From an uncultured Dysgonomonas sp. (lineage in GTDB: Bacteria > Bacteroidota > Bacteroidia > Bacteroidales > Dysgonomonadaceae): a DNA stretch of 64,000 nt. Below, one piece after another: positions 46,813 to 56,601 of the stretch. The position numbers and the translations under genes were made by a program. The notes beneath the pieces were generated by a model, which worked only from the letters and a program-made list of their open reading frames with translations, ran no database searches and had not been told where the DNA came from. The stretch lies in contig NZ_LT599032.1 in the NCBI RefSeq assembly GCF_900079725.1, positions 1,518,209 to 1,582,208 on the forward strand. Reading direction: 5' to 3'. Positions within the stretch are counted from its first letter, which is position 1. Each line of letters starts with the position of its first letter.

Positions 46813-47400
46813 CCCTCTGTAAAATTACATATTTTAACCATATACAGTTAAAATCTGACACATCTGACAGGTTTTTCATTATTTCCGTCTTACAATTTCA
46901 TATTAGTTAACTCTATTTAGTTAAAAGGTAACAAAGGTAACAGATATACCAGTTATCAGTGAACAGTCATCAGTTAGCAACTTGTATCTTATATTTTGTA
47001 TTTTGTCTACTTGTAACTTTTTCAAAAGGTAACACATGTAACAGTTTTTTATCCTTTGTGATTTCCTTCGTGTATTTGGTGGCTAAAACTCTTTACCGCA
47101 AGGTAAACAGATAGTTACACAAAAGATGCTATATAAAAGGTAACAAAGGTAACAAAGGTAACAGATATATTAGCAAACAGTCAACAGTTAGCAGTCAACA
47201 ATATTTCACGCAGAGACGCTAAGGCGCAAAAGGTAACAAAGGTTACACTTTTTTACTTATTACTTTTACCTTCATTGTAAGTCCCCCTTGGGGAAACAAC
47301 ATTCGGCAGAGCCAATTATGGGGCCATCAATCTTTCAAAGAGCTCATAAAAACCGTATAGATAAATATATCCGGCAAATACACGCACCTATATCGCAAAA
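46813..47400. repeat. Intergenic repeat region (GGTAACAAAGG modules)
   Basis: No gene is seen in about 590 bases. AAAAGGTAACAAAGGTAACA-like blocks start near 46922, 47027, 47137 and 47229, with up to three tandem GGTAACAAA units. Between them are AGTCATCAGTTAGCAAC and ACAGTCAACAGTTAGCAGTC stretches and a GTATTTTGTCTACTTG stretch. The same modules occur reversed at 32.1 kb. Confidence 0.65.
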
Positions 47401-47424
47401 AAGGCTTCTCGTACGAGAAGCCTT
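47396..47424 (-). terminator. Terminator of secG
   Basis: AAGGCTTCTCGT (47401-47412) and its complement ACGAGAAGCCTT (47413-47424) form a perfect self-complementary stem. On the minus strand it is followed by TTTTT. It lies 29 bases past the secG stop codon. Confidence 0.9.
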
Positions 47425-47453
47425 CAATATCTTAATTATATTCTAGTCTGAGA

Positions 47454-47816
47454 TTATTCAGCAGGAGGTGTTGCAGGCTGCTCTGTAGCAGGCGCAGTGT
47501 TGCTTGGTATTGCAGGCAGTGTTGTCGACATATCAGGAGCACCTGTATTAACAGGAGCAGGAGCACCTACTTCCGGTTGAAGAGTAGTTGTCGCTTTCGG
47601 CCTGATCATAACACAAACTATACTCATCACCATGATGAAACTGGCTAGTCCCCAAGTTGCTTTTTCAAGGAAATCGGTAGTTTTACGAACACCCATAATG
47701 GCGTTTGATGATGAGAAACCTGATGAAAGGCCACCACCTTTAGAATTTTGAACAAGAACTATCAGTACTAAGGCAATCGCTGCAATTACAATTAATACAG
47801 TAATAAGTGTAATCAT
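47454..47816 (-). CDS. secG: Preprotein translocase subunit SecG
   Basis: A 120-residue protein with two spans (about residues 3-22 and 55-75) and the SecG core LVLIVLVQNSKGGGLSSGF, then ATWGLASFIMVMSIVCVM. A Pro/Ala/Thr-rich tail (about residues 79-120) follows, which is common in Bacteroidetes. It supports SecYE in protein export. It is the last gene of the run sigma-54 regulator, lptE, TPR, secG, overlapping the upstream gene by four bases. Confidence 0.93.
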   Translation of the reverse strand: MITLITVLIVIAAIALVLIVLVQNSKGGGLSSGFSSSNAIMGVRKTTDFLEKATWGLASFIMVMSIVCVMIRPKATTTLQPEVGAPAPVNTGAPDMSTTLPAIPSNTAPATEQPATPPAE

Positions 47817-48592
47817 TTTGTATCTTTAAATTTCGAATTTATAATCAGTTTTTCCAAAAAACTCAATTGGTCTGCAAAGTAAATATTTTTTTTCGGATAA
47901 TTCAAACTTAAGTGTTTAATAATTTTGTATGCTTTCTCATACTTTTTCTGTTTTATGTAGATTTTAGCCAATGTTTCGGTAAAAAATACATCTTCGTCCA
48001 GCTCATCATCTTTTTCATCCGTTTTTTCCGTATCATCCGACAAAGGCTCGTCGTCTCCACTCATTTGTATGCGGATACCGCCTTCCATCTCCGAACGGGT
48101 AATGAATGTATCTATGATATTCTGATGCTTGAGGCTTGACGGCTCTTTATCTGCAGGGACATCTTCACTCTCTACTACAGAAGTCACCTGCATATAAGTA
48201 AAGTAATCTGTAGTAGCGAGACTTGAATGCGATATACTATACTCCAATTCCATATCTGAATTATTGTCTCCCTTCGATTCGAAAAAAGCATTCAGCAACA
48301 AGCTGGTCTTATCCTCACTCACTTCTGCCTTTCCCGTCTGACGGAAAAACGAGTCGTACTCATCACTCAAAATATAATAAAATAAAGCCTTACGGTCATT
48401 TACAAAAATACTTAATCTTCCAAGTTCTTCCTGAAAACTTTCAGACTCAAATAAATATACAGACTTCAGATAAGTAAATATACCCGTCTGCGAATATGGA
48501 TATTCTTCAACAAAAGCCTTTAAAGGCTGTATATCCTCTTGCGAAGGATTTACGCCTTTTCCGGTTAATTTATAGAATTGTTGAATATCCAC
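47813..48592 (-). CDS. TPR-like protein upstream of secG
   Basis: A 259-residue, mostly helical, acidic protein. The C-terminal part FFTETLAKIYIKQKKYEKAY begins a TPR unit continuing IIKHLSLNYPKKNIYFADQL. The middle (about residues 150-205) is very acidic and probably disordered. Members of this uncharacterised Bacteroidetes family sit between lptE and secG, so a link with envelope assembly or secretion is an inference. The start overlaps nothing; the stop overlaps the secG start. Confidence 0.8.
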   Translation of the reverse strand: MDIQQFYKLTGKGVNPSQEDIQPLKAFVEEYPYSQTGIFTYLKSVYLFESESFQEELGRLSIFVNDRKALFYYILSDEYDSFFRQTGKAEVSEDKTSLLLNAFFESKGDNNSDMELEYSISHSSLATTDYFTYMQVTSVVESEDVPADKEPSSLKHQNIIDTFITRSEMEGGIRIQMSGDDEPLSDDTEKTDEKDDELDEDVFFTETLAKIYIKQKKYEKAYKIIKHLSLNYPKKNIYFADQLSFLEKLIINSKFKDTK

Positions 48593-48600
48593 TTTTTTAA

Positions 48601-48705
48601 TTAAAAATGATGAATTAAGAATGATGAATTATTCAGAAATATAGGATATAAAATCTCAATTGATTTGAAATTCTTAATTCATCATTCTTAATTATTAATT
48701 ACTTT
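48601..48705. repeat. AATTAAGAATGATG inverted tandem repeat inside the operon
   Basis: Two copies of GATGAATTAAGAATGATGAA-type sequence (about 48607-48635 and, inverted, about 48670-48700) flank a less conserved AT-rich centre. They would form a long hairpin in the lptE-TPR spacer. It might uncouple expression of the two gene pairs. Confidence 0.6.
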
Positions 48706-48708
48706 TTT

Positions 48709-49212
48709 CTACCAATTAGACATTGTCGCATTAAAAATCTGGTCTACAATATCTTTCGTCAACTCATCAATCAATCCATCCTGTACATCGGTAAGCATCA
48801 GGCTACTGGAGAAATCACGGTAAGCTGTAATCGTTTCCTCCTTGTCTTCCTGAGGATTTTTATTATTTCTGAATCGCATTTTCACTCCTAATGTCAGACG
48901 TGTTTCCGCGGAGAAGTTATCTTCTTTTACCGACAAAGGTGTCAATTCATATGTAACAATCTCCCCTTCAATCTCGAGCGACGGATTAATCGAGGTGAAT
49001 TGCAATTTCGTATTACGGGTAAATACATCCTTCATTCGCTCATTGAAGACCTGTGTCAACGGAGGATATACATAAGGTGCCTGATTCTGGAAATCACGTA
49101 TATCGATTGTTGGCGTTTCTGCATAGTTGATAGATGCCCCATTAAATTTATAAGACACCGTACAGCCGACAAACAATGCGACAAAGAAAAGTGACAATAA
49201 TACCTTTTTCAT
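48709..49212 (-). CDS. lptE: LptE-family LPS-assembly lipoprotein
   Basis: A 167-residue lipoprotein with lipobox LFVGC (Cys17). YKFNGASINYAETPTIDIRDF at the start of the mature part and LEIEGEIVTYELTPL are typical of Bacteroidetes LptE. The protein plugs the LptD barrel for LPS delivery to the outer leaflet. The start overlaps the regulator's stop by four bases, so translation is coupled. Alternative label: LptE-like hypothetical lipoprotein. Confidence 0.88.
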   Translation of the reverse strand: MKKVLLSLFFVALFVGCTVSYKFNGASINYAETPTIDIRDFQNQAPYVYPPLTQVFNERMKDVFTRNTKLQFTSINPSLEIEGEIVTYELTPLSVKEDNFSAETRLTLGVKMRFRNNKNPQEDKEETITAYRDFSSSLMLTDVQDGLIDELTKDIVDQIFNATMSNW

Positions 49213-50483
49213 AAATTTTCCAGATTATATTCTTTTATTTTTCTATACAATGTACGCTCCGATATTTTTAGATCCTGAGCTGCATTCTTGCGTTTCCCGT
49301 TATGCCGCTCCAGTGCCTTTATAATCATATCTCTTTCTACATCTTGTAACGAAAGCGTTTCCTCCTCATACTCCGGAGCCTCGATCACATCGGCATCGGC
49401 AATTGTAGATGCAGGTATTATCGTATGCCCGTCATCCTTGATAGGCAAAGAAGATGTCCTGTCTGCCTGATTTACAACCATTGGCGTAAGAGGTTTTTCA
49501 CTACTATTTACCACAGAAGAAGATATAATATCGCCGGGCTTCATATTTCCGGCCACGATATCATGAACGATCTTTTTCAGCTCGTTCATATCCTTCTTCA
49601 TATCGAACAATACCTGATATAATATTTCCCGCTCGTTATTGAAATTCTTCTGTTCACTCGCATTTATTGTACCTACAGGGATAAGCCCTACCTCATTAGC
49701 CGGAAGATATAATTTCAGTATATCAGGAGTTATATCCCTCGTTTGCTCAATTATCGAAATCTGTTCTGTAATATTCTTTAACTGGCGGATATTGCCGGGC
49801 CAGTAATATTCTTTTAGCATTTGTCTTGCAGAATCGGTTAGCACGATCGGAGGCATACTATACTTTTCGGCACAATCGCTTGCAAATTTCCTGAATAACA
49901 AGGGGATATCATCCTTCCGGTCCCTAAGTGCCGGAATACGGATAGGTACTGTGTTAAGACGATAGTACAAATCTTCACGGAAACGCCCGTTACGGGTAGC
50001 AGTCACCATATCCAGATTGGTAGCGGCAACAACACGTACATCGGTTTTCTCCACTTTAGATGAACCCACTTTTATAAACTCTCCTGTTTCCAGTACGCGT
50101 AATAAGCGAGCCTGAGTAGACAGAGGCAACTCCCCTACCTCATCGAGAAATAAAGTACCTCCGTTAGCTACCTCAAAATATCCTTTCCGCTCACCTGTTG
50201 CTCCGGTAAAAGACCCTTTCTCATGCCCGAAAAGTTCGGAATCGATCGTTCCTTCGGGAATAGAGCCGCAATTGACCGCGATATATGTCCCGTGTTTACG
50301 ATGACTGAACTGATGAATAATCTGTGGAAAATTCTCTTTCCCTACTCCGCTCTCCCCGGTCACCAATACCGACATATCGGTAGGAGCCACCTGAAGGGCA
50401 ATATCTATAGCCCGGTTCAGATCGGGACTATTCCCGATGATACCGAAGCGTTGCTTCACTTGTTGGATGTCCGGTTTTGCCAT
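49209..50483 (-). CDS. Sigma-54-dependent AAA+ regulator without receiver domain
   Basis: A 424-residue protein. The AAA+ core spans residues about 15-240: Walker A GESGVGKE, the sigma-54 contact motif GSFTGA (a GAFTGA variant), Walker B GGTLFLDEVGEL and R-finger-containing later motifs. A Gly/Ser/Asp-rich linker precedes a Fis-type helix-turn-helix (about 378-424, RKNAAQDLKISERTLYRKIK). There is no N-terminal receiver or PAS domain, so the regulator may be controlled by level or partners. It is the first gene of the lptE-TPR-secG run, a conserved Bacteroidetes order. Confidence 0.93.
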   Translation of the reverse strand: MAKPDIQQVKQRFGIIGNSPDLNRAIDIALQVAPTDMSVLVTGESGVGKENFPQIIHQFSHRKHGTYIAVNCGSIPEGTIDSELFGHEKGSFTGATGERKGYFEVANGGTLFLDEVGELPLSTQARLLRVLETGEFIKVGSSKVEKTDVRVVAATNLDMVTATRNGRFREDLYYRLNTVPIRIPALRDRKDDIPLLFRKFASDCAEKYSMPPIVLTDSARQMLKEYYWPGNIRQLKNITEQISIIEQTRDITPDILKLYLPANEVGLIPVGTINASEQKNFNNEREILYQVLFDMKKDMNELKKIVHDIVAGNMKPGDIISSSVVNSSEKPLTPMVVNQADRTSSLPIKDDGHTIIPASTIADADVIEAPEYEEETLSLQDVERDMIIKALERHNGKRKNAAQDLKISERTLYRKIKEYNLENL

Positions 50484-50718
50484 TATAATTACAAGTTTAT
50501 AGGTTATATATCTTAAGTATTCAATATATTAGAATATAAATACAACTAACAATTGCCTACTATCAACTGTTAAACAGTAATAAAACCTGACAAAATTACA
50601 TATTAATTCCCATTTTGTCAGTCTTTTTTAGTGAAGATTTGCAAAGAATAAAAATAAGTTATCATACTTATAAGTTATATTCCAAATTGGTTTTCGGAAA
50701 AATAACAACCTGATTAAC

Positions 50719-50760
50719 GAACGTGAAAAAAGATAAACAATTCTTATCTTTTTAACGTTC
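50719..50760. promoter_or_regulatory. Long hairpin in the divergent promoter region
   Basis: GAACGTGAAAAAAGATAA (50719-50736) pairs with TTATCTTTTTAACGTTC (50744-50760) except at one or two positions. It lies between two divergent start codons, so it is not a terminator of either gene. A TATCTTTG -7 element for the permease is at 50798-50805. Confidence 0.55.
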
Positions 50761-50857
50761 TTATTTAAAAGTATTCGCTTTGAGCTAAAGGATTCTTTAT
50801 CTTTGTATACATTGGAAAAAACAAACTGCTTAATATATCATAATAATATATTTAAAT

Positions 50858-52714
50858 ATGGAATTATCCACCTTACTGTCCCCTATCAATATCACATTAG
50901 CAATTCTGATTACGGCATCTATCTTCTTCATGCGAGGAAAGATCCGCTCCGACCTTGTTGCTGTATGTGCCTTGCTGGCATTGGTTCTTTTCGGAATACT
51001 GGATACATCAGAAGCATTGGCCGGATTTTCGAATCCTGTTGTCATAATGATGATCGGGCTCTTCATAGTAGGCGCCGGAATCTTCCGGACCGGATTAGCC
51101 AAGGTAATCAGTAGTAAGATACTGCAAACGGCGGGAAGCAACGAAAATAAACTATTCATACTTGTAATGCTTGTAACAGCATCGATCGGGGCTTTTGTGA
51201 GCAATACAGGTACTGTAGCCGTGATGATGCCGATTATTGTCAGCATGACCGCAAGTGCTAATATCAATCCACGCAGATACCTGATGCCGTTAGCCTTTGC
51301 CAGTAGTATGGGTATGTTTACGCTAATCAGTACTCCTCCCAATCTGGTAATTAATAACGCGTTGGTAGAAGCTGGACATAAGGCGCTCTCGTTCTTTTCT
51401 TTTGCTCCTATCGGTTTTGTTGCACTGGGTGTCGGGGTTATTATTTTATTTTTCCTAAGTAAATTGCTAATATCTAAAAGCGATGCGTCTGCAACAAAAA
51501 AGAAACAAGGAAAATCGCTAGTCGAATTAGCTATGGAATATGAACTGCAAAACCAATCATACAGGATAGAGGTAAAGAATGACACTCCATTATCGGACAA
51601 AACTCTTGCCGAACTAAAAATAGCGACACATTACAATGTAAGTATCAGTAAGATAGTACGGAAAGTAGGCAATTCAAGGTTCAGGAAGAATGTTATTGAA
51701 GAAGTTGCAGGTCCGAAGTCAACGATACAGAAAGGTGATATATTATATTGCCATGGAAATCTGGAAGATATAGAGAGATTCGTTTCCGAAAATCATCTGC
51801 ATCTGGAGGAAACAAATGGAGATTATCCTTTTGCTGATTTTCAGGAATCAGGTATCGCTGAGATATTTATCATGCCTAACTCTAAACTTATAAATCGGAC
51901 AATCTCTGAGATTCAGTTCAGAGAGGAATATAATGTAAATGTACTTGGTATTCAGCGGCAGAATGAATATCGCATGCATGATATTAAAGATGCAAAATTG
52001 CATTCGGGAGATGCACTCTTGATACAGGGTACGTGGAAAGACCTTGCAAACCTCGATGACAGGCAGGACGACCTCGTACTGGTGGGACAACCCCTGAAGG
52101 AAGCTGCAAAGGTGACACTAGATCAGAAAGCACCTATAGCTGCCGCGATTATGATACTAATGGTAATAGCTATGGTATTTGAAATTGTACCGTCTGTGAT
52201 AGCGATTCTACTGGCAGCAGTGGCAATGGTGGTTACAGGCTGTTTAAGAAACATGGAAGAAGCCTATGGCAGTATCAATTGGGAAAGTGTAGTACTCATC
52301 GGAGCTATGCTGCCTATGGCTACAGCATTTCAGAATACGGGAGTAGATACACTGATTTCCGGTGGGCTGGTTGATAAGTTAGGAGACTTTGGACCTTACG
52401 CCCTGTTAGCAGGAATATACTTCTGTACATCATTGCTCACCATGTTTATTAGCAACACAGCAACAGCCGTGCTGTTCACCCCTATAGCCCTCAAAGCTGC
52501 GGTAAGCATGAGCGTCAGTCCATATCCGTTCCTGTTTGCTGTTGCAGTAGCTGCGAGTATGTGTTTCGCATCTCCATTCTCAACACCACCAAATGCATTG
52601 GTGATGAGTGCCGGGCGTTATACATTCATGGATTATATAAAGGTGGGATTGCCTCTACAATTAATTATGGGAATAGTAATGATATTAGTACTACCGCTAT
52701 TGTTCCCTTTCTGA
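50858..52714 (+). CDS. SLC13/DASS-type permease with TrkA_C domains
   Basis: A 618-residue membrane protein. ILDTSEALAGFSNPVVIMMI and FVSNTGTVAVMMPIIVSMTA (helical hairpin with the SNT motif) are DASS signatures; ISNTATAVLFTPIAL is the second SNT copy in the C-terminal half. Between the halves are two TrkA_C/RCK_C domains (about residues 215-290 and 300-375), common in bacterial members. The family carries sulfate, phosphate or dicarboxylates with sodium. The substrate is not readable from the sequence. Confidence 0.92.
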   Translation: MELSTLLSPINITLAILITASIFFMRGKIRSDLVAVCALLALVLFGILDTSEALAGFSNPVVIMMIGLFIVGAGIFRTGLAKVISSKILQTAGSNENKLFILVMLVTASIGAFVSNTGTVAVMMPIIVSMTASANINPRRYLMPLAFASSMGMFTLISTPPNLVINNALVEAGHKALSFFSFAPIGFVALGVGVIILFFLSKLLISKSDASATKKKQGKSLVELAMEYELQNQSYRIEVKNDTPLSDKTLAELKIATHYNVSISKIVRKVGNSRFRKNVIEEVAGPKSTIQKGDILYCHGNLEDIERFVSENHLHLEETNGDYPFADFQESGIAEIFIMPNSKLINRTISEIQFREEYNVNVLGIQRQNEYRMHDIKDAKLHSGDALLIQGTWKDLANLDDRQDDLVLVGQPLKEAAKVTLDQKAPIAAAIMILMVIAMVFEIVPSVIAILLAAVAMVVTGCLRNMEEAYGSINWESVVLIGAMLPMATAFQNTGVDTLISGGLVDKLGDFGPYALLAGIYFCTSLLTMFISNTATAVLFTPIALKAAVSMSVSPYPFLFAVAVAASMCFASPFSTPPNALVMSAGRYTFMDYIKVGLPLQLIMGIVMILVLPLLFPF

Positions 52715-52729
52715 TAAAGTAACCGGAAT

Positions 52730-53206
52730 TTAAGATTCCAACAGTTTAACTATCTGTTGAAGATATTGCGCATCCGTTTCATCGAAGTGATTCAGATGCT
52801 CGCTGTCTATATCGAGTACAGCAATAACTTCATCGTGATGGAACAGGGGTACTACTATTTCGGATTGAGAAGCGGCATCGCAGGCAATATGTCCGGGAAA
52901 CTGATTTACATCTTCTACTATAACTGTTCTCTTTTCCTTCCATGCTGTTCCGCAGACTCCTTTTCCGTATTTAATACGGGTACAGGCTATTGTCCCCTGA
53001 AATGGTCCGAGAACGAGTTCCTCTTTTTTTACGATATAAAAGCCAACCCAGAAGAAGCCAAAAGTCATCTTCAATGCTGCTGATACATTGGCAAAATTGG
53101 CAATGGTATCGGTTTCACCTTCCAGTAATGCTTTTAGTTGGGGAAGGAGGGACCTGTAGGCTTCGTCTTTGGAAGAGGGAGAGGTGAGGTGGAGGGTGTG
53201 GGACAT
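52730..53206 (-). CDS. msrC: Free methionine (R)-sulfoxide reductase, GAF type
   Basis: A 158-residue GAF-fold protein with the three cysteines of fRMsr: IACTRIKYGKGVCGTAW holds two, and HIACDAASQSEIVVPLFH the third. FFWVGFYIVKKEELVLGPFQG precedes them. The enzyme reduces free Met-R-sulfoxide with thioredoxin. Its start codon is well inside a soluble, cytosolic-type sequence. The gene runs convergent with the permease (stop 16 bases away). Confidence 0.92.
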   Translation of the reverse strand: MSHTLHLTSPSSKDEAYRSLLPQLKALLEGETDTIANFANVSAALKMTFGFFWVGFYIVKKEELVLGPFQGTIACTRIKYGKGVCGTAWKEKRTVIVEDVNQFPGHIACDAASQSEIVVPLFHHDEVIAVLDIDSEHLNHFDETDAQYLQQIVKLLES

Positions 53207-53227
53207 AAAAAGCTTTTTTAAACGATC

Positions 53228-54292
53228 TTATCGACCTTTATACATTTCATTATAATATCTCTCATAATCTCCGGAAGTTATATTATTCATCCATTCCTGA
53301 TTATCCAAATACCATCGAACGGTCTTTTCAATCCCTTCTTCGAACTGCAAGGACGGCTCCCATCCTAATTCATTTTTCAACTTTGAAGAATCAATAGCAT
53401 AACGAAGATCATGACCTGCCCTGTCTGTGACATAAGTTATCAAATGATCGGATGTACCGTCAGGATTACCTAATAATTTATCTACCGTTTTGATAATAAC
53501 TTTAATCAAATCTATATTTTTCCACTCATTGAATCCTCCAATATTGTATGTATCCGCAATCTTACCATTATGAAAGATTGTATCAATTGCACGCGCATGA
53601 TCTACCACATAAAGCCAGTCCCTGACATTTTCGCCTTTACCGTATACAGGTAGGGGTTTTCCTTGACGAATATTATTGATAAACAGAGGTATTAATTTCT
53701 CCGGAAACTGATATGGCCCATAATTATTCGAGCAATTAGTCACAATTACACGCATTCCATAAGTATCATGATATGCTCGTACAAAATGATCGGAGGAAGC
53801 TTTACTCGCCGAATAAGGAGAATGAGGATCGTATTTGGTGGTCTCAGTAAAGTACGTTCCATCAAAGTCTAAACTGCCATATACTTCATCTGTAGAAATA
53901 TGATAGAAAAGTTTATCTTCCCAATCTCCGTTCCAAAATAGTCTGGCTACCTGAAGTAGAGATAAAGTTCCCATCACATTTGTTTGAGCAAAAGTGAATG
54001 GATCTTTGATGCTACGGTCAACATGGCTTTCAGCCGCCAGATGGATTATATTGTCAACGTTATAAGTTTCAAGAATATCTTTCATTTTCTCAAAGTCACA
54101 GATATCCGCCTTAACAAAAGTATAGTTAGAAGCTCCCTCTATATCTTTAAGATTTTCCAGATTTCCGGCATAAGTCAGTTTATCCAGATTAATTATATGA
54201 TATTCTGGATATTTATTTACAAATAATCTTACAACATGAGAACCTATAAACCCGGCTCCCCCTGTGATTAGTATATTCTTTTTAAAATTCAT
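53228..54292 (-). CDS. rfbB: dTDP-glucose 4,6-dehydratase
   Basis: A 354-residue extended SDR. NAD-binding motif GGAGFIGSHVVRLF is at the N-terminus; HLAAESHVDRSI and the catalytic STDEVYG with YSASKASSD (YxxxK) follow. It converts dTDP-glucose to dTDP-4-keto-6-deoxyglucose, the second step of dTDP-L-rhamnose synthesis. It overlaps rfbD by 11 bases and is the last gene of rfbACDB. Confidence 0.97.
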   Translation of the reverse strand: MNFKKNILITGGAGFIGSHVVRLFVNKYPEYHIINLDKLTYAGNLENLKDIEGASNYTFVKADICDFEKMKDILETYNVDNIIHLAAESHVDRSIKDPFTFAQTNVMGTLSLLQVARLFWNGDWEDKLFYHISTDEVYGSLDFDGTYFTETTKYDPHSPYSASKASSDHFVRAYHDTYGMRVIVTNCSNNYGPYQFPEKLIPLFINNIRQGKPLPVYGKGENVRDWLYVVDHARAIDTIFHNGKIADTYNIGGFNEWKNIDLIKVIIKTVDKLLGNPDGTSDHLITYVTDRAGHDLRYAIDSSKLKNELGWEPSLQFEEGIEKTVRWYLDNQEWMNNITSGDYERYYNEMYKGR

Positions 54293-55151
54293 TTGTTTGC
54301 GCTTTTAATTCTTTTATACATTGCGTTAAGGACTCTTCCCAATACGGAATCTTTATATTAAATGTTTCTTTAACTTTAGTTTTATCCAGAACAGAAAAAC
54401 TAGGACGTCTGACTTTACTCGGAAATTCATCACTATGACAAGGTTGAATATCACAAATATTTTCTGAAAGGTCGCATATTTTTTTTGCAAAATCATACCA
54501 GGAACATACGCCCTCGTTACTAAAATGATAAGTACCTTGTTTATGATATATATCCTCTTCAATTATTTTATATATAAGAGAGGCCAGGTCTGCGGCATAG
54601 GTAGGAGTTCCAACCTGATCAAATACAACATTAAGAGTATCTCGTTCTGAAGTTAACCGCTGCATAGTTTTTACAAAGTTATTGCCATATTGAGAATAAA
54701 GCCAAGACGTGCGAAATATCAAATATTTACATCCTATCTCTTGTATACTCAGTTCTCCTGCTAATTTAGTTTTTCCATATACTCCGATCGGATTCGTTCT
54801 GCAAGTTTCCTGATAAGGTATACAAGACTCCCCGTTAAATACGTAGTCTGTCGATACATGAATCAGAGTAGCTCCAGTCTCTTTAGCAATGACAGCAATA
54901 TTTCTTACAGCCTTATTGTTTATAAGGTCTGCCATATCATAGTCATCTTCTGCCTTATCTACATTGGTATATGCAGCGCAATTTACTATAATGCTCAGTT
55001 TTTCCCCTATTGCCAGTTGACGAATAGCATCTAAATCTGTAATATCTAATTCTGCAACATCTGTAAAGATATAGTTATTCTTACTATCTCCGGTTATCCG
55101 GCGAATCTCATTACCTAGTTGTCCGTTAGCACCTGTAATCAGTATGTTCAT
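54282..55151 (-). CDS. rfbD: dTDP-4-dehydrorhamnose reductase
   Basis: A 289-residue reductase. ILITGANGQLGNEIRRI is the NADP-binding loop; STDYVFNGESC and the YGKTKLAGE (YxxxK) motif are present. It makes dTDP-L-rhamnose, the final step. It starts 2 bases after the rfbC stop codon, so the genes are translationally coupled. Confidence 0.96.
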   Translation of the reverse strand: MNILITGANGQLGNEIRRITGDSKNNYIFTDVAELDITDLDAIRQLAIGEKLSIIVNCAAYTNVDKAEDDYDMADLINNKAVRNIAVIAKETGATLIHVSTDYVFNGESCIPYQETCRTNPIGVYGKTKLAGELSIQEIGCKYLIFRTSWLYSQYGNNFVKTMQRLTSERDTLNVVFDQVGTPTYAADLASLIYKIIEEDIYHKQGTYHFSNEGVCSWYDFAKKICDLSENICDIQPCHSDEFPSKVRRPSFSVLDKTKVKETFNIKIPYWEESLTQCIKELKAQTNEF

Positions 55152-55153
55152 TA

Positions 55154-55723
55154 TTAATATAAATTTTCTTTATAATCAAATAACCATTCTGCATGTTTCA
55201 ATGGTTTATTCTCTTTATCTTTTCCAGATAAAATAACTTTATCTGTAGATATTTTCCAATCAATATTTAGATCGGGATCGTCCCAAGCGATAGCACCTTC
55301 ACTTTGAGGTGCATAATAATTATCACATTTATACTGAAAAATAACGTTTTCGCTCAACACAACAAAGCCATGAGCAAATCCCCGTGGGACGAAAAGTTGT
55401 AGATGGTTTTCTTCGGATAACTCCACGGCCACATATTGACCAAAAGAGGGAGAACCTTTTCTTATATCAACGGCAACATCAAGAACTTTCCCTTTTATAA
55501 CCCGGACTAATTTACTCTGAGCATGAGGCGGCTTCTGGAAATGTAATCCTCGTAGGACACCAAAAGTAGATTTACTTTCATTATCTTGGACAAAAGTTGT
55601 TTTACACACCTTTTCTTCGAATATCTGCTGACTGAAAGATTCAAAGAAATAGCCTCGCGCATCTTCAAAAATACGAGGTTCGATAATAACGACCTCTTCA
55701 ATATCTGTTTTTATTATATTCAT
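55154..55723 (-). CDS. rfbC: dTDP-4-dehydrorhamnose 3,5-epimerase
   Basis: A 189-residue cupin epimerase. Signature motifs are [36 protein letters not shown] with catalytic His, and [16 protein letters not shown]. It inverts C3 and C5. The start overlaps the rfbA stop by four bases. Length and motifs are complete. Confidence 0.96.
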   Translation of the reverse strand: MNIIKTDIEEVVIIEPRIFEDARGYFFESFSQQIFEEKVCKTTFVQDNESKSTFGVLRGLHFQKPPHAQSKLVRVIKGKVLDVAVDIRKGSPSFGQYVAVELSEENHLQLFVPRGFAHGFVVLSENVIFQYKCDNYYAPQSEGAIAWDDPDLNIDWKISTDKVILSGKDKENKPLKHAEWLFDYKENLY

Positions 55724-56601
55724 CTTTTTTCGTTTGCTAGTTTATTTAAGTATTGCCCATACTGATTTTTAATCATTGGCTTTGCGACCTCAAGCAATCT
55801 CTCTCTCGCAATCCATCCCTGGTTATACGCAATAGCTTCTAAACATGCTATTTTCAGTCCTTGCCGTTTCTCAATTACCTCTACAAAAGTAGAGGCTTCA
55901 CTCAATGAATCATGCGTACCGGTATCTAACCATGCAAAGCCTCTTCCTAAGGTCTGAACCTTTAACTCTTTATCTTGAAGGAACTGTTGATTCACTGTTG
56001 TAATTTCTAATTCCCCCCTTGCTGATGGTTTTATATTTTTTGCAATATTTACAACCTTATTGGGATAGAAATATAAACCTACAACGGCATAATGTGATTT
56101 TGGCTTTTCAGGTTTTTCTTCTATTGATAGACAGTTGCCTTCTTTATCAAACTCTGCAACTCCATAACGTTCAGGATCGCTTACCCAATATCCGAAAACT
56201 GTCGCATTCTGATCTTCTTCAGCTTGATAAACAGACTCTTTCAACATAGCAGTAAATCCTTGTCCATGAAATATATTATCACCTAATACAAGGCAAACAG
56301 AGTCGTCTCCGATAAAATTCTCCCCTATAAGAAAAGCTTGGGCTAAACCGTCGGGGGAAGGCTGTACTGCATACTGAAGCCTTATCCCATAATCGGAGCC
56401 ATCTCCCAACAGTCTTTGGAAAGACGGTAAATCGTCTGGCGTAGAGATTATCAGTATATCCCTGATTCCTGCAAGCATTAACACTGAAATAGGATAATAA
56501 ACCATTGGCTTATCATAAACGGGTAATAACTGCTTACTTACTCCTTTAGTAATAGGATAAAGACGAGTGCCAGAGCCTCCGGCTAAGACGATTCCTTTCA
56601 T
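55720..56601 (-). CDS. rfbA: Glucose-1-phosphate thymidylyltransferase
   Basis: A 293-residue nucleotidyltransferase. [20 protein letters not shown] is the nucleotide-binding signature, and [13 protein letters not shown] the catalytic metal-binding region. [15 protein letters not shown] is typical of the C-terminal part. It makes dTDP-glucose from glucose-1-phosphate and opens the rhamnose pathway. The 188 bases upstream hold no gene. Confidence 0.96.
   Translation of the reverse strand: MKGIVLAGGSGTRLYPITKGVSKQLLPVYDKPMVYYPISVLMLAGIRDILIISTPDDLPSFQRLLGDGSDYGIRLQYAVQPSPDGLAQAFLIGENFIGDDSVCLVLGDNIFHGQGFTAMLKESVYQAEEDQNATVFGYWVSDPERYGVAEFDKEGNCLSIEEKPEKPKSHYAVVGLYFYPNKVVNIAKNIKPSARGELEITTVNQQFLQDKELKVQTLGRGFAWLDTGTHDSLSEASTFVEVIEKRQGLKIACLEAIAYNQGWIARERLLEVAKPMIKNQYGQYLNKLANEKR

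Noticed and set aside
46813-47260. Possible CRISPR array from repeated GGTAACAAAGG units
   Set aside because: Repeat spacing is irregular, units are short and in tandem, and no cas genes are present.
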